NCBI RefSeq assembly: GCF_007860105.1
Contig: NZ_SJPU01000006.1
Location: 1 to 64,000 of the forward strand
Length of the DNA stretch: 64,000 nt
Reading direction: 5' to 3'
From: Allorhodopirellula heiligendammensis
GTDB taxonomy: Bacteria > Planctomycetota > Planctomycetia > Pirellulales > Pirellulaceae
Part shown: one piece after another, positions 24,373 to 35,200 of the stretch
Layout: every line of letters starts with the position of its first letter
Position numbering within the stretch: the stretch's first letter is position 1
Program-made: the position numbers and the translations under genes
The notes under the pieces: generated by a model
Database searches by the model: none
Seen by the model: the letters and a program-made list of their open reading frames with translations, nothing else
Told to the model about the DNA's origin: nothing

Positions 24373-26022
24373 TCACAACGGACGCTTGCCCCAATAGCGG
24401 ACTGCGACGAACAAGCACAAAAGTCCAGCTCCGAGACATACCCACACAGGAACTCCGCAGGCCACCGGCAGAGTGCCGGTGATAATGCAGACAGCTCCTC
24501 CCAACAGGGCGTAAGGAATCTGCGTGCGGACGTGCAGAAGGTGGTCGCAGCCGCACGCACGGCTCGATAGGACGGTCGTGTCAGAAAGCGGTGAGCAGTG
24601 GTCACCGAAGATCGCGCCTGCCAGGACACTGCTGAAGGTGGCCAGGGCCAAAGGTGAATTGACAGCCATCTCGCCGACAGCGGGAGTCACGTTCGCTTGC
24701 ATATCCAGCACCAGGCTGACGGCGATTGGTGTCACGATCGCCATCGTGCCCCAACTGGTCCCGGTAGCGAATGCAATTCCGCCGGCAAGCAAAAACACGC
24801 AGGTAGGTAGCAGACGCAAGTCAATCTGGTCACTCAGGACACTCGATAGGTAGCCGCCCGTATCGAGTGCCTCCCGACCGGTCATCGCCGAGAGTGCCCA
24901 GGCGAGCCATAGGACGGATATGGCTGGCATCATCTGCAATGCACCATCGAGCAGTCCCTGGCCGAGCCGAACGAACGACAGACGCGAGAGAACCAATGCA
25001 AGCACCGCGGCGACAACGAGTCCACTGCCGCCACCGATCACCAGAGCCAAATAGGAATCCCCTGAACCGATCACGTCGCCCGCCCACTGGAGTTGGCTCA
25101 TGGCGGTGGAGTGGCTCAGCGTCAACTCGGCATCACGACTGCCGGTGATCATCAATGTGGCAAGTACAGCGATCAAACAAATGGCGATGGGACCGAGTGA
25201 GGCCGTCGCGTCCTGCCATGTTGAGAATCGTGACGTGGAGTCTTGGGTTTGGTGCTGCGTGTCATCGACAGCAACCGGCTCAGACACGTCGTTGGAACGC
25301 TTCCGGAGTTTCTCCAAGGCCTCCTGTTCAGCCACTCTCATGGGTCCAAAATCGCAGCCAGTCCGAGCGATGATGAACACCAAGGCCAATGCAAACCAAG
25401 GATAGAAGCGATAGGGAATGCTTTGGATGAAGAAATCAAATACCCGAATGGATGATGAATCAGCGTACGAGGATGCGTCGATCCCTGCTTGGAGATAACT
25501 CAGCTCTGTGGCCACCCAGGTGCTGACTAACGCCAGCCCCGCGACGGGGGCTGCGGTCGAGTCAACCAAATATGCGAGTTTTGCGCGGGAGAGACCGAAT
25601 CGATCGGACGTCGACTGCATCGTGCCACCCACCAACAGGGTGTTCGCATAGTCATCAAAAAATACAGCCAGACCTGTCGCTGCGATCAGCGTCTGCACCC
25701 CCTTGCGATCCTTGACTCGCCGTGCCAGCTGAGCGATCGCGCGCCGCATCGATCCCGCCACTTCAATCACCCCCACCATCATGCCCAACAGCAAGGTGAA
25801 CGCCAGCACCATGAGGTGGTCAGGATCGGTAATCGATCCCATGATGCGGTCGCTGAAAATCTGAAGCGTGTCCATCCCCCAGCTGCCATCTGGGGTCGCC
25901 CGAGCCAGCAGCCCGGCGCCTACCAGCACGCCTGCCGCCAGCGGCAGCAAGACCCGCCGCGTCAGCAGTGCCAACGCGATCGCGATCAAAGGCGGCAGTA
26001 AGCTGGCAAATCCGTAGTGCAA
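24373..26022 (-). CDS. NhaC-family Na+/H+ antiporter
   Basis: A 549-residue inner-membrane protein with 11-13 hydrophobic helices. It carries segments typical of NhaC-type antiporters: LLGMMVGVIEVAGS, FFDDYANTLLVGGTMQ (conserved acidic pair), AYLVDSTAAPVAGLALVSTWVA, and near the C-terminus GTSWGTMAIVTPIA and LAGAIFGDHCSPLSDTTVLS. The family exchanges sodium or other substrates for protons. The start is a TTG at 26022 with AGGACG 5 bp upstream on the minus strand; no ATG fits. It is followed, 200 bp downstream, by the end of the convergent GNAT gene. Confidence 0.92.
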   Translation of the reverse strand: MHYGFASLLPPLIAIALALLTRRVLLPLAAGVLVGAGLLARATPDGSWGMDTLQIFSDRIMGSITDPDHLMVLAFTLLLGMMVGVIEVAGSMRRAIAQLARRVKDRKGVQTLIAATGLAVFFDDYANTLLVGGTMQSTSDRFGLSRAKLAYLVDSTAAPVAGLALVSTWVATELSYLQAGIDASSYADSSSIRVFDFFIQSIPYRFYPWFALALVFIIARTGCDFGPMRVAEQEALEKLRKRSNDVSEPVAVDDTQHQTQDSTSRFSTWQDATASLGPIAICLIAVLATLMITGSRDAELTLSHSTAMSQLQWAGDVIGSGDSYLALVIGGGSGLVVAAVLALVLSRLSFVRLGQGLLDGALQMMPAISVLWLAWALSAMTGREALDTGGYLSSVLSDQIDLRLLPTCVFLLAGGIAFATGTSWGTMAIVTPIAVSLVLDMQANVTPAVGEMAVNSPLALATFSSVLAGAIFGDHCSPLSDTTVLSSRACGCDHLLHVRTQIPYALLGGAVCIITGTLPVACGVPVWVCLGAGLLCLFVAVRYWGKRPL

Positions 26023-26054
26023 CTGGACGTCCTAGAGAGTGCAATGGAGCTGGG

Positions 26055-26984
26055 TTAGCGGAGCGTCTCCAGTTCCATTCCCATCTTCACGTCAGTGGTC
26101 ATCTGCTGTTTCTGACCCGCCATCTCCACGTCCATCGTGGACTTGCTGGCAATCGTTAGCGAGGACTGGACTGGAATCAAGGATCGCGTTTCGATCTGCG
26201 AGGTGCCTTGTCCATCGGTATCCAGCGATGCCAATTTCAAAATCGTTCCCGGGGGCAACGCGGGGTTCTTAATTTCCTGGGGTTCCGCACTTTGAGCGAC
26301 ATCGATTTTCATGGTAAAGCCGCCCGTGCCCAGCTTCACGATTTCATGCGTGGATGTTTGCACCATGTGCATTCCGTTGGCGACTAGCTTTTGCGTGACC
26401 TTCCACTTGGCACCCAGTCCAATCGGTTCACTCGGTACCGGTGAACTAATCCGATTCATCGACTCTTTCATGCCATCGAGCATCTGCTTCATCTGCGGTG
26501 CCATGCCTTCAGGGATATTAAAATCAGCTGATTTGGTTATCCCGCGATCGGTTACGTTCGCCGAGCCAGTGGCACCTACCAGTGACTTGATCATCTCTTT
26601 GAGCATCGGGGCCATGGGGGATGGATTGTTCGGATCGTCAATCACCTCGGCGCCGGTATAGATGAAGCTAAACGTAATATCACCGTCCTCACTGATGTTC
26701 TCGACGGTGGTATCGAACGTTACTTTTTGCGCTGGGATATCTTGAGCAGGCATCGCGTTGCCCGCGATGGACATCTTCATGTCGATCGAGATCGTCATGA
26801 CAGCGGATTGTGTCTCGCCAACACGCGGTGCATAGCGGATGGGTTGGAGGGGAGCTTTGCCGGCATCGATCAGTTCAACCTTCACAGGTTCAGCTGAGTC
26901 GGCGGCTTGTGTTGCCGTCGCATTCGTCATCGAAGCGAGTAGTAGTAGTGGTAGTATCCAAAAGTTCGTGCGGCGTGTCATCAT
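26055..26984 (-). CDS. Secreted DUF6263-like protein
   Basis: A 309-residue exported protein. A signal peptide is visible (MMTRRTNFWILPLLLLASMTNATATQAAD). The mature part has repeated amphipathic beta segments (AVMTISIDMKMSIAG, GDITFSFIYTGAEV, KWKVTQKLVANGM) of the kind seen in DUF6263 lipid-binding-like beta-rich proteins. The function is not known. The first of two consecutive ATGs (26984 and 26981) is used; the longer frame lacks a signal peptide at its start. It follows leuS and precedes the antiporter gene by 32 bp on the same strand, so read-through into that gene is possible. Confidence 0.7.
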   Translation of the reverse strand: MMTRRTNFWILPLLLLASMTNATATQAADSAEPVKVELIDAGKAPLQPIRYAPRVGETQSAVMTISIDMKMSIAGNAMPAQDIPAQKVTFDTTVENISEDGDITFSFIYTGAEVIDDPNNPSPMAPMLKEMIKSLVGATGSANVTDRGITKSADFNIPEGMAPQMKQMLDGMKESMNRISSPVPSEPIGLGAKWKVTQKLVANGMHMVQTSTHEIVKLGTGGFTMKIDVAQSAEPQEIKNPALPPGTILKLASLDTDGQGTSQIETRSLIPVQSSLTIASKSTMDVEMAGQKQQMTTDVKMGMELETLR

Positions 26985-27069
26985 CAACAATCCCAAAAGT
27001 TTAACGGGAGGTGGGGGAGCCCAAAGGCGGAGTGGATGGCAATAGTCTACCACGACGGCATTGGAAGGG

Positions 27070-27105
27070 GCGATTGGACTGGAGCGATTGGACTGGGGCG
27101 ATTGG
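27070..27105. repeat. 14-bp tandem repeat, 2.6 copies
   Basis: Units GCGATTGGACTGGA, GCGATTGGACTGGG and a partial GCGATTGG lie in the gap between the DUF6263-like gene and leuS. No function is evident. Confidence 0.7.
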
Positions 27106-27212
27106 TATCCGACTGACATCACAGCAGGTCAGACGAACATAGCCGGGCGGCTACGTCGTCGACCGACTATGCGGAAGCTCGCGAAAACGGAATACCGGAC
27201 GATCCGGAGGAC

Positions 27213-30107
27213 TCATTTGACGACGAGATTCACCATCCGGCCGGGCACCGCAATTTTCTTTACGACCTGTTTGCCATCGATTGCCAGGGTAACCAGTTCG
27301 CTCGCCATGGCGGCGGCGATCATTTGATCTTGGGTTGCGTCTGGTGAAACGTTGATCTTTGTTTTCAACTTCCCATTGAGTTGTACTGGGATTTCGATAC
27401 TGGACTCCACCAACGCCGCCTCGTCCCATTGCGGCCATGGCTGCAGTGCGATGGACTCGTCATGGCCCAGCAGACGCCATAATTCTTCGCACAGGTGAGG
27501 CGCATAGGGATTGAGCAGGACCAGGAACGTTTCGATCGCCTCGCGGGGTCGGGTTTCGCTGCGTGTGAAGTGATTGGAGAATTCCATCATTTTCGCGATC
27601 GCAGTGTTGAAACTCATCGACTCGGTATCTTCGGTGACCTTGCGGATGGTCTGGTGCAGTACGCGTCGCTGATCTTCGTCACAAGGCGTGTCGACGACTG
27701 CATCGCTGACGCATAACTCGTCGGCTTTTTCATCGACGACCAAACGCCAAACCCGGTCGAGAAATCCGCGTACACCGCCAACGCCGTTCATGACCCAAGG
27801 TTTGGTCGCCTCCAGCGGTCCCATGAACATCTCGTAGAGTCGCAACGAATCGGCACCGAAATCGCGGACAACACCATCAGGGTTGACTACGTTGCCGCGA
27901 GTCTTGCTCATCTTGAAGGCGCGACTGTCGACTTTAATCGCTGGATCCGAGACTAAGACAAATCCTTCGCCCTTCTTCTGCACATCGCCTTCGGCAATTT
28001 TGACAGATTCCACGGCGCGCCCGTCCTTGTTTACCCGGTTGCCCTCGGCATCACGGCGAACGTGCTGCGTCGAAACTGGATTGCCATCCCCGTCGACATA
28101 GCCAGTGAACTCCACTTCGCCGAGGATCATGCCTTGATTGACGAGCCGTCCAAATGGTTCGGGGCAAGTGACGTATCCGCGATCATAGAGCACTTTGTGC
28201 CAGAATCGTGAGTAGAGCAGGTGCAATACGGCATGCTCGGCGCCGCCGACGTACAAATCAACTGGCATCCAGGCGCGTTCGAGTTCAGGATCAATCAGAC
28301 GCTCACGATTGTGGGGATCGATGTAACGCAGATAGTACCAACACGATCCCGCCCACTGCGGCATCGTATTGGTCTCGCGGCGATATCGCTTGCCATCAAG
28401 CTCGACGATCAACCAATCGTCATCGGCCTTGGCCAACGGCGGTTCTGGCCGGCCGTGCGGTTTGAAATCTTCGAGTTCTGGAAGCGTGACGGGCAGTTGG
28501 TGTTCGGGAACGCCGCGTTTGATGCCGGTCGGATTACCTTCGTTGTCCAGCTCGTGCAAAATGGGAAATGGCTCACCCCAAAATCGCTGGCGACTGAACA
28601 GCCAATCCCGAAGTTTGTAATTGACGGCTTGACGTGCGAGACCCTGCTCAACCAGCGAAGATGTCAGATGTGATTTCACCTCGTCGGTGGTTTTGCCATC
28701 GTATTGCCCGCTATTGATTGCGACGCCCTCGGCCACGAAACATGCTCGGCCTGCGAGGATTTCCTCGCGTTGAGCATGTTCAGCTGGTGGATCGACCACT
28801 GCGATCACTGGCAGATCAAAGGCAACGGCGAATTCAAAATCGCGAATGTCATGCGCCGGCACCGCCATGATCGCGCCGGTTCCATATCCGGCCAAAACAT
28901 AGTCGGCGACCCAGACGGGGATCGACCGCCCATCGGCCGGGTTGATCGCGTGGGTGCCGGTGAAGACCCCTGTCTTCTTGCGATCGCCCTCGGTGCGTTC
29001 GCGATCACTCTTAAACGAAGCCTGCTCGCGGTAGGCATCCACTTCGGCTTTGCGTTCGGGGCTCACCAGAAGATCGATTAAAGGATGTTCCGGCGAAACC
29101 ACCATGTACGTGGCTCCAAATAGCGTATCGGGTCGCGTCGTGTACACACGCAGCGCATCACGACCGGGTTGGGTCGGGAATCCGTTGGCAGCCCGCTCGC
29201 GTTTCCAGGCCACATACGGTCCGCGCGCAGCGTCGTTTGCAGTTGCGTCAGACGCAGCATCGGTCGGGTGGGCGCCCGGCTGCAGGTAAAAGTCCACCTC
29301 CGCACCGGTACTGCGCCCGATCCAGTCTGATTGGAGCTTCTTGATGCCCGCAGGCCACTGCAAATCCTCGAGTCCATCAATCAGGCGCTCAGCGTAATCG
29401 GTGATTCGCAACATCCACTGCCTCAGCGGAATGCGTTTGACAGGATGACCTCCCACTTCGCTCTTGCCATCGACGACTTCTTCGTTGGCCAATACCGTGC
29501 CCAGTTTGGCGCACCAATTCACCAATGCGTCGTCCTGGTAAGCCAATCGTCGCGAGTCGCGGTACAGTTCGATCGCGCGCTCTCCTTGAGACTCGACCTC
29601 CGCCGGAATGGGTAACTCCGAAATCGGGCGGCCTTTCTGCCCTGTGGTATCGAACCACGTGTCGTAGAGCAACAGAAAAATCCACTGGGTCCAGCGAAAG
29701 TAGCCCTCGTCGGTCGTGGCCAAAACGCGGTTCCAGTCATAGCTGAATCCCAACATTTTCAGTTGACGAGTGAAGTTATCTATATTCCGCTGGGTTTGTA
29801 CTCGCGGATGCTCCCCCGTTCGAATGGCATGCTCCTCGGCGGGCAGACCGAACGCATCAAAGCCCATCGGATGCAGTACGAATTCACCGCGGGCGCGGGC
29901 AAATCGCGAGACGATGTCCGTCGCGGTGTATCCTTCCGGGTGACCGACGTGCAACCCATCGCCACTCGGGTATGGAAACATATCGAGGACGTAACGCTTG
30001 ACGACGTCGCCGGATGCGTCGGAGAGGTCGGGCGTGGCAAAAGTTTGATTGGTTTCCCAATACGCTTGCCAGCGGGGTTCGATCTCGTTGGGGTTGTAGC
30101 GGACCAT
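27213..30107 (-). CDS. leuS: Leucyl-tRNA synthetase
   Basis: A 964-residue class I synthetase that charges tRNA-Leu with leucine. The N-terminal HIGH-type motif is [20 protein letters not shown] and the KMSKS loop is [13 protein letters not shown]. The editing (CP1) domain lies between them, with [19 protein letters not shown] and the [12 protein letters not shown] motif. The C-terminal anticodon-binding part ends with [17 protein letters not shown]. It is longer than the E. coli enzyme (860) because of insertions around residues 280-300 and 690-740. It begins with a normal ATG and stands alone. Confidence 0.98.
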   Translation of the reverse strand: MVRYNPNEIEPRWQAYWETNQTFATPDLSDASGDVVKRYVLDMFPYPSGDGLHVGHPEGYTATDIVSRFARARGEFVLHPMGFDAFGLPAEEHAIRTGEHPRVQTQRNIDNFTRQLKMLGFSYDWNRVLATTDEGYFRWTQWIFLLLYDTWFDTTGQKGRPISELPIPAEVESQGERAIELYRDSRRLAYQDDALVNWCAKLGTVLANEEVVDGKSEVGGHPVKRIPLRQWMLRITDYAERLIDGLEDLQWPAGIKKLQSDWIGRSTGAEVDFYLQPGAHPTDAASDATANDAARGPYVAWKRERAANGFPTQPGRDALRVYTTRPDTLFGATYMVVSPEHPLIDLLVSPERKAEVDAYREQASFKSDRERTEGDRKKTGVFTGTHAINPADGRSIPVWVADYVLAGYGTGAIMAVPAHDIRDFEFAVAFDLPVIAVVDPPAEHAQREEILAGRACFVAEGVAINSGQYDGKTTDEVKSHLTSSLVEQGLARQAVNYKLRDWLFSRQRFWGEPFPILHELDNEGNPTGIKRGVPEHQLPVTLPELEDFKPHGRPEPPLAKADDDWLIVELDGKRYRRETNTMPQWAGSCWYYLRYIDPHNRERLIDPELERAWMPVDLYVGGAEHAVLHLLYSRFWHKVLYDRGYVTCPEPFGRLVNQGMILGEVEFTGYVDGDGNPVSTQHVRRDAEGNRVNKDGRAVESVKIAEGDVQKKGEGFVLVSDPAIKVDSRAFKMSKTRGNVVNPDGVVRDFGADSLRLYEMFMGPLEATKPWVMNGVGGVRGFLDRVWRLVVDEKADELCVSDAVVDTPCDEDQRRVLHQTIRKVTEDTESMSFNTAIAKMMEFSNHFTRSETRPREAIETFLVLLNPYAPHLCEELWRLLGHDESIALQPWPQWDEAALVESSIEIPVQLNGKLKTKINVSPDATQDQMIAAAMASELVTLAIDGKQVVKKIAVPGRMVNLVVK

Positions 30108-30215
30108 AACTTGTCTAAAGAGAAGTGTCGGAAAAAGGTTCGGTGAAAGATCGTTGCGGGTCGAATTAGAATCGCCTCACCGAGAAACGACAACGTGAAA
30201 GAGCCGCAGGCGCAA

Positions 30216-30257
30216 TAAAAAAGCGGCCGACATCCGAAAATGTCGCCCGCTTTTCTT
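30216..30257 (-). terminator. Bidirectional terminator for the Cys-rich gene
   Basis: The stem GCGGCCGACAT / ATGTCGCCCGC (one mismatch) is flanked by AAAAAA on the left and TTTTCTT on the right, so it can end transcription in either direction. It lies 35 bp past the stop of the minus-strand Cys-rich gene. Confidence 0.8.
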
Positions 30258-30291
30258 AGATCGCTCTAGCTTGGGGTCAATCCAGTACGGA

Positions 30292-30675
30292 TTAGTAGCA
30301 GCAAGGAGCGGGAGTTGCGCAAGGGTCGCAGCAGCTGCGAGATGCTTTGTGAGCAGCGCACTTGGCCTTCAGGCGTGCGAACAGACCGCAGCGAGGTGCA
30401 GGCTCGCAGCAAACTGGTGCTGGCTCAGGACAGCAAACAGGTGCTGGCTCGGGGCAGCATACTGGTGCTGGTGCTGGCTCGGGGCAGCAAACAGGTGCTG
30501 GCTCAGGGCAGCAAACTGGTTCCGGAGCTGGGCAGCAGGTTGGTGCTGGAGCTGGGCAGCAAGTAGGTTGGGCACAAGCCGAACGCTTCTTGTGGAAAAA
30601 GCCGGCTTCGGCTTGAGGAGCAACAACGCTGCCAACAACGGCGAGCAAAGCAACTGCCAGGATCGTACGAATCAT
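30292..30675 (-). CDS. Secreted Cys/Pro repeat protein
   Basis: A 127-residue exported protein with a clear signal peptide (MIRTILAVALLAVVGSVVAPQAEAG). The mature chain has 22 cysteines, most in Cys-Cys pairs inside an eight-residue repeat, CCPEPAPV, present in about six copies. The C-terminal end has further CC and CxxC pairs. Such chains could form a disulfide-linked surface or cell-wall network, or bind metal; the family is otherwise unknown to me. The ATG at 30675 has GGTGAG upstream; the longer frame lacks a signal at its start. A strong terminator follows. Confidence 0.75.
   Translation of the reverse strand: MIRTILAVALLAVVGSVVAPQAEAGFFHKKRSACAQPTCCPAPAPTCCPAPEPVCCPEPAPVCCPEPAPAPVCCPEPAPVCCPEPAPVCCEPAPRCGLFARLKAKCAAHKASRSCCDPCATPAPCCY
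30406..30566. repeat. 24-bp coding tandem repeat in the Cys-rich gene
   Basis: The 8-residue protein repeat is mirrored by a 24-bp DNA repeat, with copies differing at a few positions and one carrying an extra 6 bp (AP). Recent slippage or recombination is likely, and copy number may vary between strains. Confidence 0.75.
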
Positions 30676-30967
30676 CGAATTCTCACCAAAATGGGGGGAT
30701 GGGGTAATGCTCGTCGCTCGACGAGGCAATTTGGGGAGAGTTTAAGACTTGAAAGCATTGCGTCAACTAGGCGAAATATTCCGATGTTAACAAGTTAGCC
30801 ATAATTGCCCATTCTATGGAGGGGATTCCTACATCGCCAAATTTTGTGAATTTTCTATCGCCGCACAGTGATATCCGCCGGAGCCGAAGGACTTTGGGGG
30901 CTCACGACGGACGGCGCCCTCGAGCGGCAGCCTGCTCACGACAGGCGGTGTCATCGTTCGACGATGG

Positions 30968-31834
30968 TCAGTGCGAATGCAAGTTGGGGTCGCGGTCGTG
31001 ATGTGCTTGATCGACATGCACGTGGAGTTGGGGATGATGCTGGAAAAGCCAATCCCAACCCGCCTCGGTGACTTCGCAATCGTCCAAATACAGAGAGTCC
31101 AAATGCGGCAGACTCGCGAGCGTCTGCAGTCCCTCGTCAGTGACGGGCACGCCGATCAGGTGCAGCCCCCGCAGTGATTTCAGCTCGGCAATCGCTGTGC
31201 AGGCCTCATTGCCAAGTCGGGGTGAGCCCAGTCGAAGTTGCGTTAAGGCAGTTACTTTTTTTAGAGATTCAATCCCCTTGGAGCTCACTTGACACTGCGG
31301 CAGATTGAGCAGCCATAGTTTTTCGCAGCCCACCAACGCGGCGACACCTGCATCGGTGATCGGTGAGTGCCGCAGACGCAGTTGTTCCAACCCTGGCAGT
31401 TTGGCTAATGCGGTGAGCCCTTCGTCGGTCACCACACCTTGGTCGGCAACTACCGTGTCGAGACCGGTCAGCAGCTGCACCGGCAAATCCTGCAACATGC
31501 CATCAGAGATTGGGACGTCGGCGAATAGCAAACGTGTTGAATCACCCGCGACGACGTTGGCAACTTGCGCTGCGAAGTCGGGGTGCCCCTGTCCGCTATC
31601 GATACTTTCTTCACCAGTGGCCCCCGTGACGTCGACTGCGGACTCACTCTGACGCCGCAGGAAACTTCCCATGACAAAGACACAGGCCACGATCACGATT
31701 AAACCCACGATCAATCCTTTGGGGCTCCAGCGACGGCGTCGGGAGCCAGTTGGACGAGAGTCTGCATCGATTTTGGAGGTGACGGTATGCGTGTCGGGTG
31801 GTGATGTCACTGGTTTGAATGGCGACGGGTTCAT
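30968..31834 (-). CDS. Leucine-rich-repeat protein with one membrane span
   Basis: A 288-residue protein. A basic N-terminal tail (about 1-37) precedes one hydrophobic helix (about 38-57, GLIVGLIVIVACVFVMG), so it is probably anchored with the C-terminal part outside. From about residue 130 come LRRs of the type seen in planctomycete proteins: VTDEGLTALAKLPGLEQLRLRHSPITDAGVAAL and following units. Such repeats usually bind protein partners. The ATG at 31834 is chosen because upstream codons add an unlikely tail. A His-rich end (HHPQLHVHVDQAHHDRDPNLHSH) may bind metal. Confidence 0.8.
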   Translation of the reverse strand: MNPSPFKPVTSPPDTHTVTSKIDADSRPTGSRRRRWSPKGLIVGLIVIVACVFVMGSFLRRQSESAVDVTGATGEESIDSGQGHPDFAAQVANVVAGDSTRLLFADVPISDGMLQDLPVQLLTGLDTVVADQGVVTDEGLTALAKLPGLEQLRLRHSPITDAGVAALVGCEKLWLLNLPQCQVSSKGIESLKKVTALTQLRLGSPRLGNEACTAIAELKSLRGLHLIGVPVTDEGLQTLASLPHLDSLYLDDCEVTEAGWDWLFQHHPQLHVHVDQAHHDRDPNLHSH

Positions 31835-32208
31835 GAGCGGCGGGATGCCCACACGGTGAGGGCTGTAGACACACAATAACTACAATTCAATGAATTCGTA
31901 ACGCGGCGCCCATTCGTCGCGCGGGATTTCAGTCTGCAACTGCTAGTTTGCAAGCGGCGAAAAACGGAGGTCAGGTTGGTGGACGGTGCACCGGGGCGCC
32001 CAACATCGAACACCCCGGTGCAGCTAAGGATTTCGTTGGGAAACTGAACTGCCGAGAAGATTGACCCAGTAATCTTCGCGACAGGATACGCATTTCCGTC
32101 AGCAGAGCTGATCGAGAAGCAATTCCCGCAAATCAACGACTCAACAACGAAAACCAAATGTGTGTGGTTCGGAATTCAAAGTGAGGTATCAATTGCGAGG
32201 ATGGGCTG
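31835..32208. other. Gap with a long inverted repeat
   Basis: No gene is supported. TGCACCGGGG (31987-31996) and CCCCGGTGCA (32013-32022) are perfect 10-bp inverted repeats with a 16-nt spacer. With no T-tract they may be an operator or a structured tail of the upstream TPR transcript. Confidence 0.6.
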
Positions 32209-35200
32209 TCAACGCGACTTTGAAAGTTTCTGCTCAAATCTTTTGACCTGCTCGTGCAAATGCCACTGACCGGGATCATCGATCACGCAGCTTCGTTCAA
32301 TCTGGGCAGCCTCATCGAAATTGCCTCGGCGGGCTAATATCTCGGCAAGCGTGTCACGATAGATCGCACTATCGGGCTCGAAACGGACGGCATGTCGGGA
32401 TAACCGCAGGGCATCGTCCAGCTCGATGTTATTGACGGCGGCGCCCCAGGCGACGTTATTCGCGATGACAGCATCGACTGGAAAGGTTTTTAGATGGATA
32501 TCAGCAGCCTGGATCATGCGTTTCAATTCGGCAGCAGCGAGATCCTCCAAACCCAGTTCACTCAGTCTCGGCAAAATTGACTCTGCGGTCGTAATATCCA
32601 TCGCATCGAGTTGTCGCAGTCGATCGAGCAGTTGCCGCACCGTTTGGGCAGCTGCCGCTGGCGGTTTCGCAGCCGTTTGCGAGAGGGCCAGTTCCAGTTT
32701 TTCACGCGCGAACAAGCGAGGGAAAACGAGATAGAGCTGCGGCCGCAGACTGATGCGATCGAGCGTCTGAACGAAGGCGATATCGACCCATGTGATCGCT
32801 TGGTGGCGCAGCTCCAGGTCGCGGGCGCTGAGGTCGCCGATCGATGGGGCGTCTACCGCCGATTCCGTCGTCTCAAGTCTGGAAGCAGTCGCTCTCAGGA
32901 CGAACCCCTGATATTTTCTCGCTATATCGAACATTGACTGCGTCTCGTCAAATGTCAGAGCCGTCATCACCAATGTTGAGCGGTAAACCTGATCTGCGAT
33001 CTGCCACTGGCCAAGATCGGCGAGCACGTCCGCGATCTGTTGCCGCATATCGGTCGATGGGGTGCATGCCATGGCCCGTAACTGCCGTAGAAGTTCCTCG
33101 GCGGTTCGCTGATCGCCCACATCGCGAGCGGCCCGCCACTGTTCGCCGACGGCCGTCACGGCAGTAATCACGTCATCGCGAAAGCGTGGATTCCCCTCGC
33201 TCGTCGACATGGCCACCGCATTCCAAATGACTTCGTAGAGGTCACCACTGATCGCGCTGGGGCCACTGAGTCGGTACTCTTTTGCCAGCGTCAGGGCGCC
33301 TTTAAGGTCGCCACTACTGGATAGCCGTTGTAGAAACGGTTCGGCTAGATCAGGCCGACCGTGGGCTGCAAACAACTCGCTCCAAACGTCCACGCTCGGC
33401 CGAAAATAGACATGCAGATCGGGTTCGTCGGCGACGCGGTGACGGAGGGTACCATCGCGGAGGCTGCGGGCCAGTTCGGAAACCAAATCAGCGTGTCGGC
33501 GCCGATCAACATCGTCGGCACGGGCGATTTCGCAGGCGATCTGAAATGCCTCGATCGTCGTCGCTTGAGGACGTTGCATTTGCACAAACCGTTGCAAAAT
33601 GGCCAACACCTGATAATTATCGTTGACGGTGATTTGGCTTATCGCATTGCGACTAATAATCGTTGATTCTGTTTCCCAGTCGCGCATCCCCAATCGGATC
33701 ATCCAATCCGAATGTGTGGTCCATAGCAGTGACAACAAGACATAGTCGCGAATTAGGTATGTCGACGAGCTTTGCGGCCGTTTGACGCGCAAGTCCGGCA
33801 GTGATAAACGGTCGGCGATACGCCACGCCGCGTCATCTCGATTAACGCCATCGAGTAACCGAATCAATGTGAATAGTTTTTCAATCTCCGGGGCAACTCC
33901 TGTCTCCGCTGAGGCACCGGCCTCAGCCACACGCAGGGCGTCACCTGAGTTGGATGCGTCAAATAACTCTCGTTGGGCGGCGATCGCCTCATCAATCCAA
34001 GTCTCCAGTTGTGTATCGATTTGGTCAACGGGAAAGCCTAGTCGATCAAACGCGTCCGCGTTGCGTGAAGCGTTAGCAGCGATCATCGCGGCCGCGGCGG
34101 GATCATCCCTTCCGATGACGCTGAGCCCAGCATCGATTTCACCGTGGATCAACAGCGTACGCCATGCCAGCGCGCGGGCATCGGCAACCGCAGACGCGCC
34201 ATTTTCGTCATCACCGAGAGCTTTTAGATTCGCGGTCAAACCGGCCACCGCTTGCGCCCGAATATCCATCTCAAGACCGCGGTCGGCAGCGATCAAGGCG
34301 GCAGCCCAGTGACCAATTGCGTCTTCGTGGTAGCGGGCAAGTTTGTCGGCGAGGTCATACGTTGGTGCCGCATCCGAGTCGGCGTCGCCTGCCGCGTCGA
34401 TGAGTTGCGAAGCGGCATATTCACATTCACGAGCAGACTGGGATGCGGCGGATGCCATCGGCAGCCACTGGGACGTCAGCATTTGCACGGAGCGGACGAG
34501 CGTTTGCTGGCGTGGGGCGAATTCGGCGAACACGGCATCATTCTGTTCCATGTTACGGCTTTGGTCTGCCGCCCGCGCCGCCTCCATGGCTGCGTTTACC
34601 TCACCGGCTAGGAGGTTCAGCAAAACCTGGGTGCGCTGAGTCAAAATGCTATCCCAATTCTTAGCGGACTCCGGCAATCGCATCTCGGCGACTGGTTCGT
34701 CGGACGTCGCGAACAATTTCGCCCAATCGTGGCGACTCACGGCCATTGCCGAGGTGCTACTCGCAGCATCAAGGAAATCTAAGAAGGACTTGGGCGTCTT
34801 GGATCGCACCGCGGCCCGCGCGTAGATCGGAAACCGTTGATCGAGCGTGATGCTCACACGCGCTGAAATCGATTCAAAGTCGAGCGTGCCATAGGATTCG
34901 TGCATGGCAATTGTCGCAGCGGCAAATTGCCCAGCTTCGAGTAAGTGTTCGATCGCCTCAATGGGCGCGAGGGCGGCAAGTTGGTGAGCGAGTTCAGGAG
35001 GTGTGTCCGACAAAATACCTCTTTGCCAGCGGCCAAGTATCCACCGCGCCCGCTCCGCCGTCTCCGGGTCGTCATCGCGGGCTGCCACGATGATCGCCTC
35101 TCGATATTTGTCTCGATCACGCCATAGCTCCAGGGTTGAGCGACGTCGCAGCGAGAACTCTTCGCTCCCGAGGGGACGCGAAGCCTCGTTCGCCACCACT

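Noticed and set aside
31831-32157. 108-codon minus-strand frame upstream of the LRR gene
   Set aside because: Overlaps the LRR start, has irregular composition and no recognisable signal.
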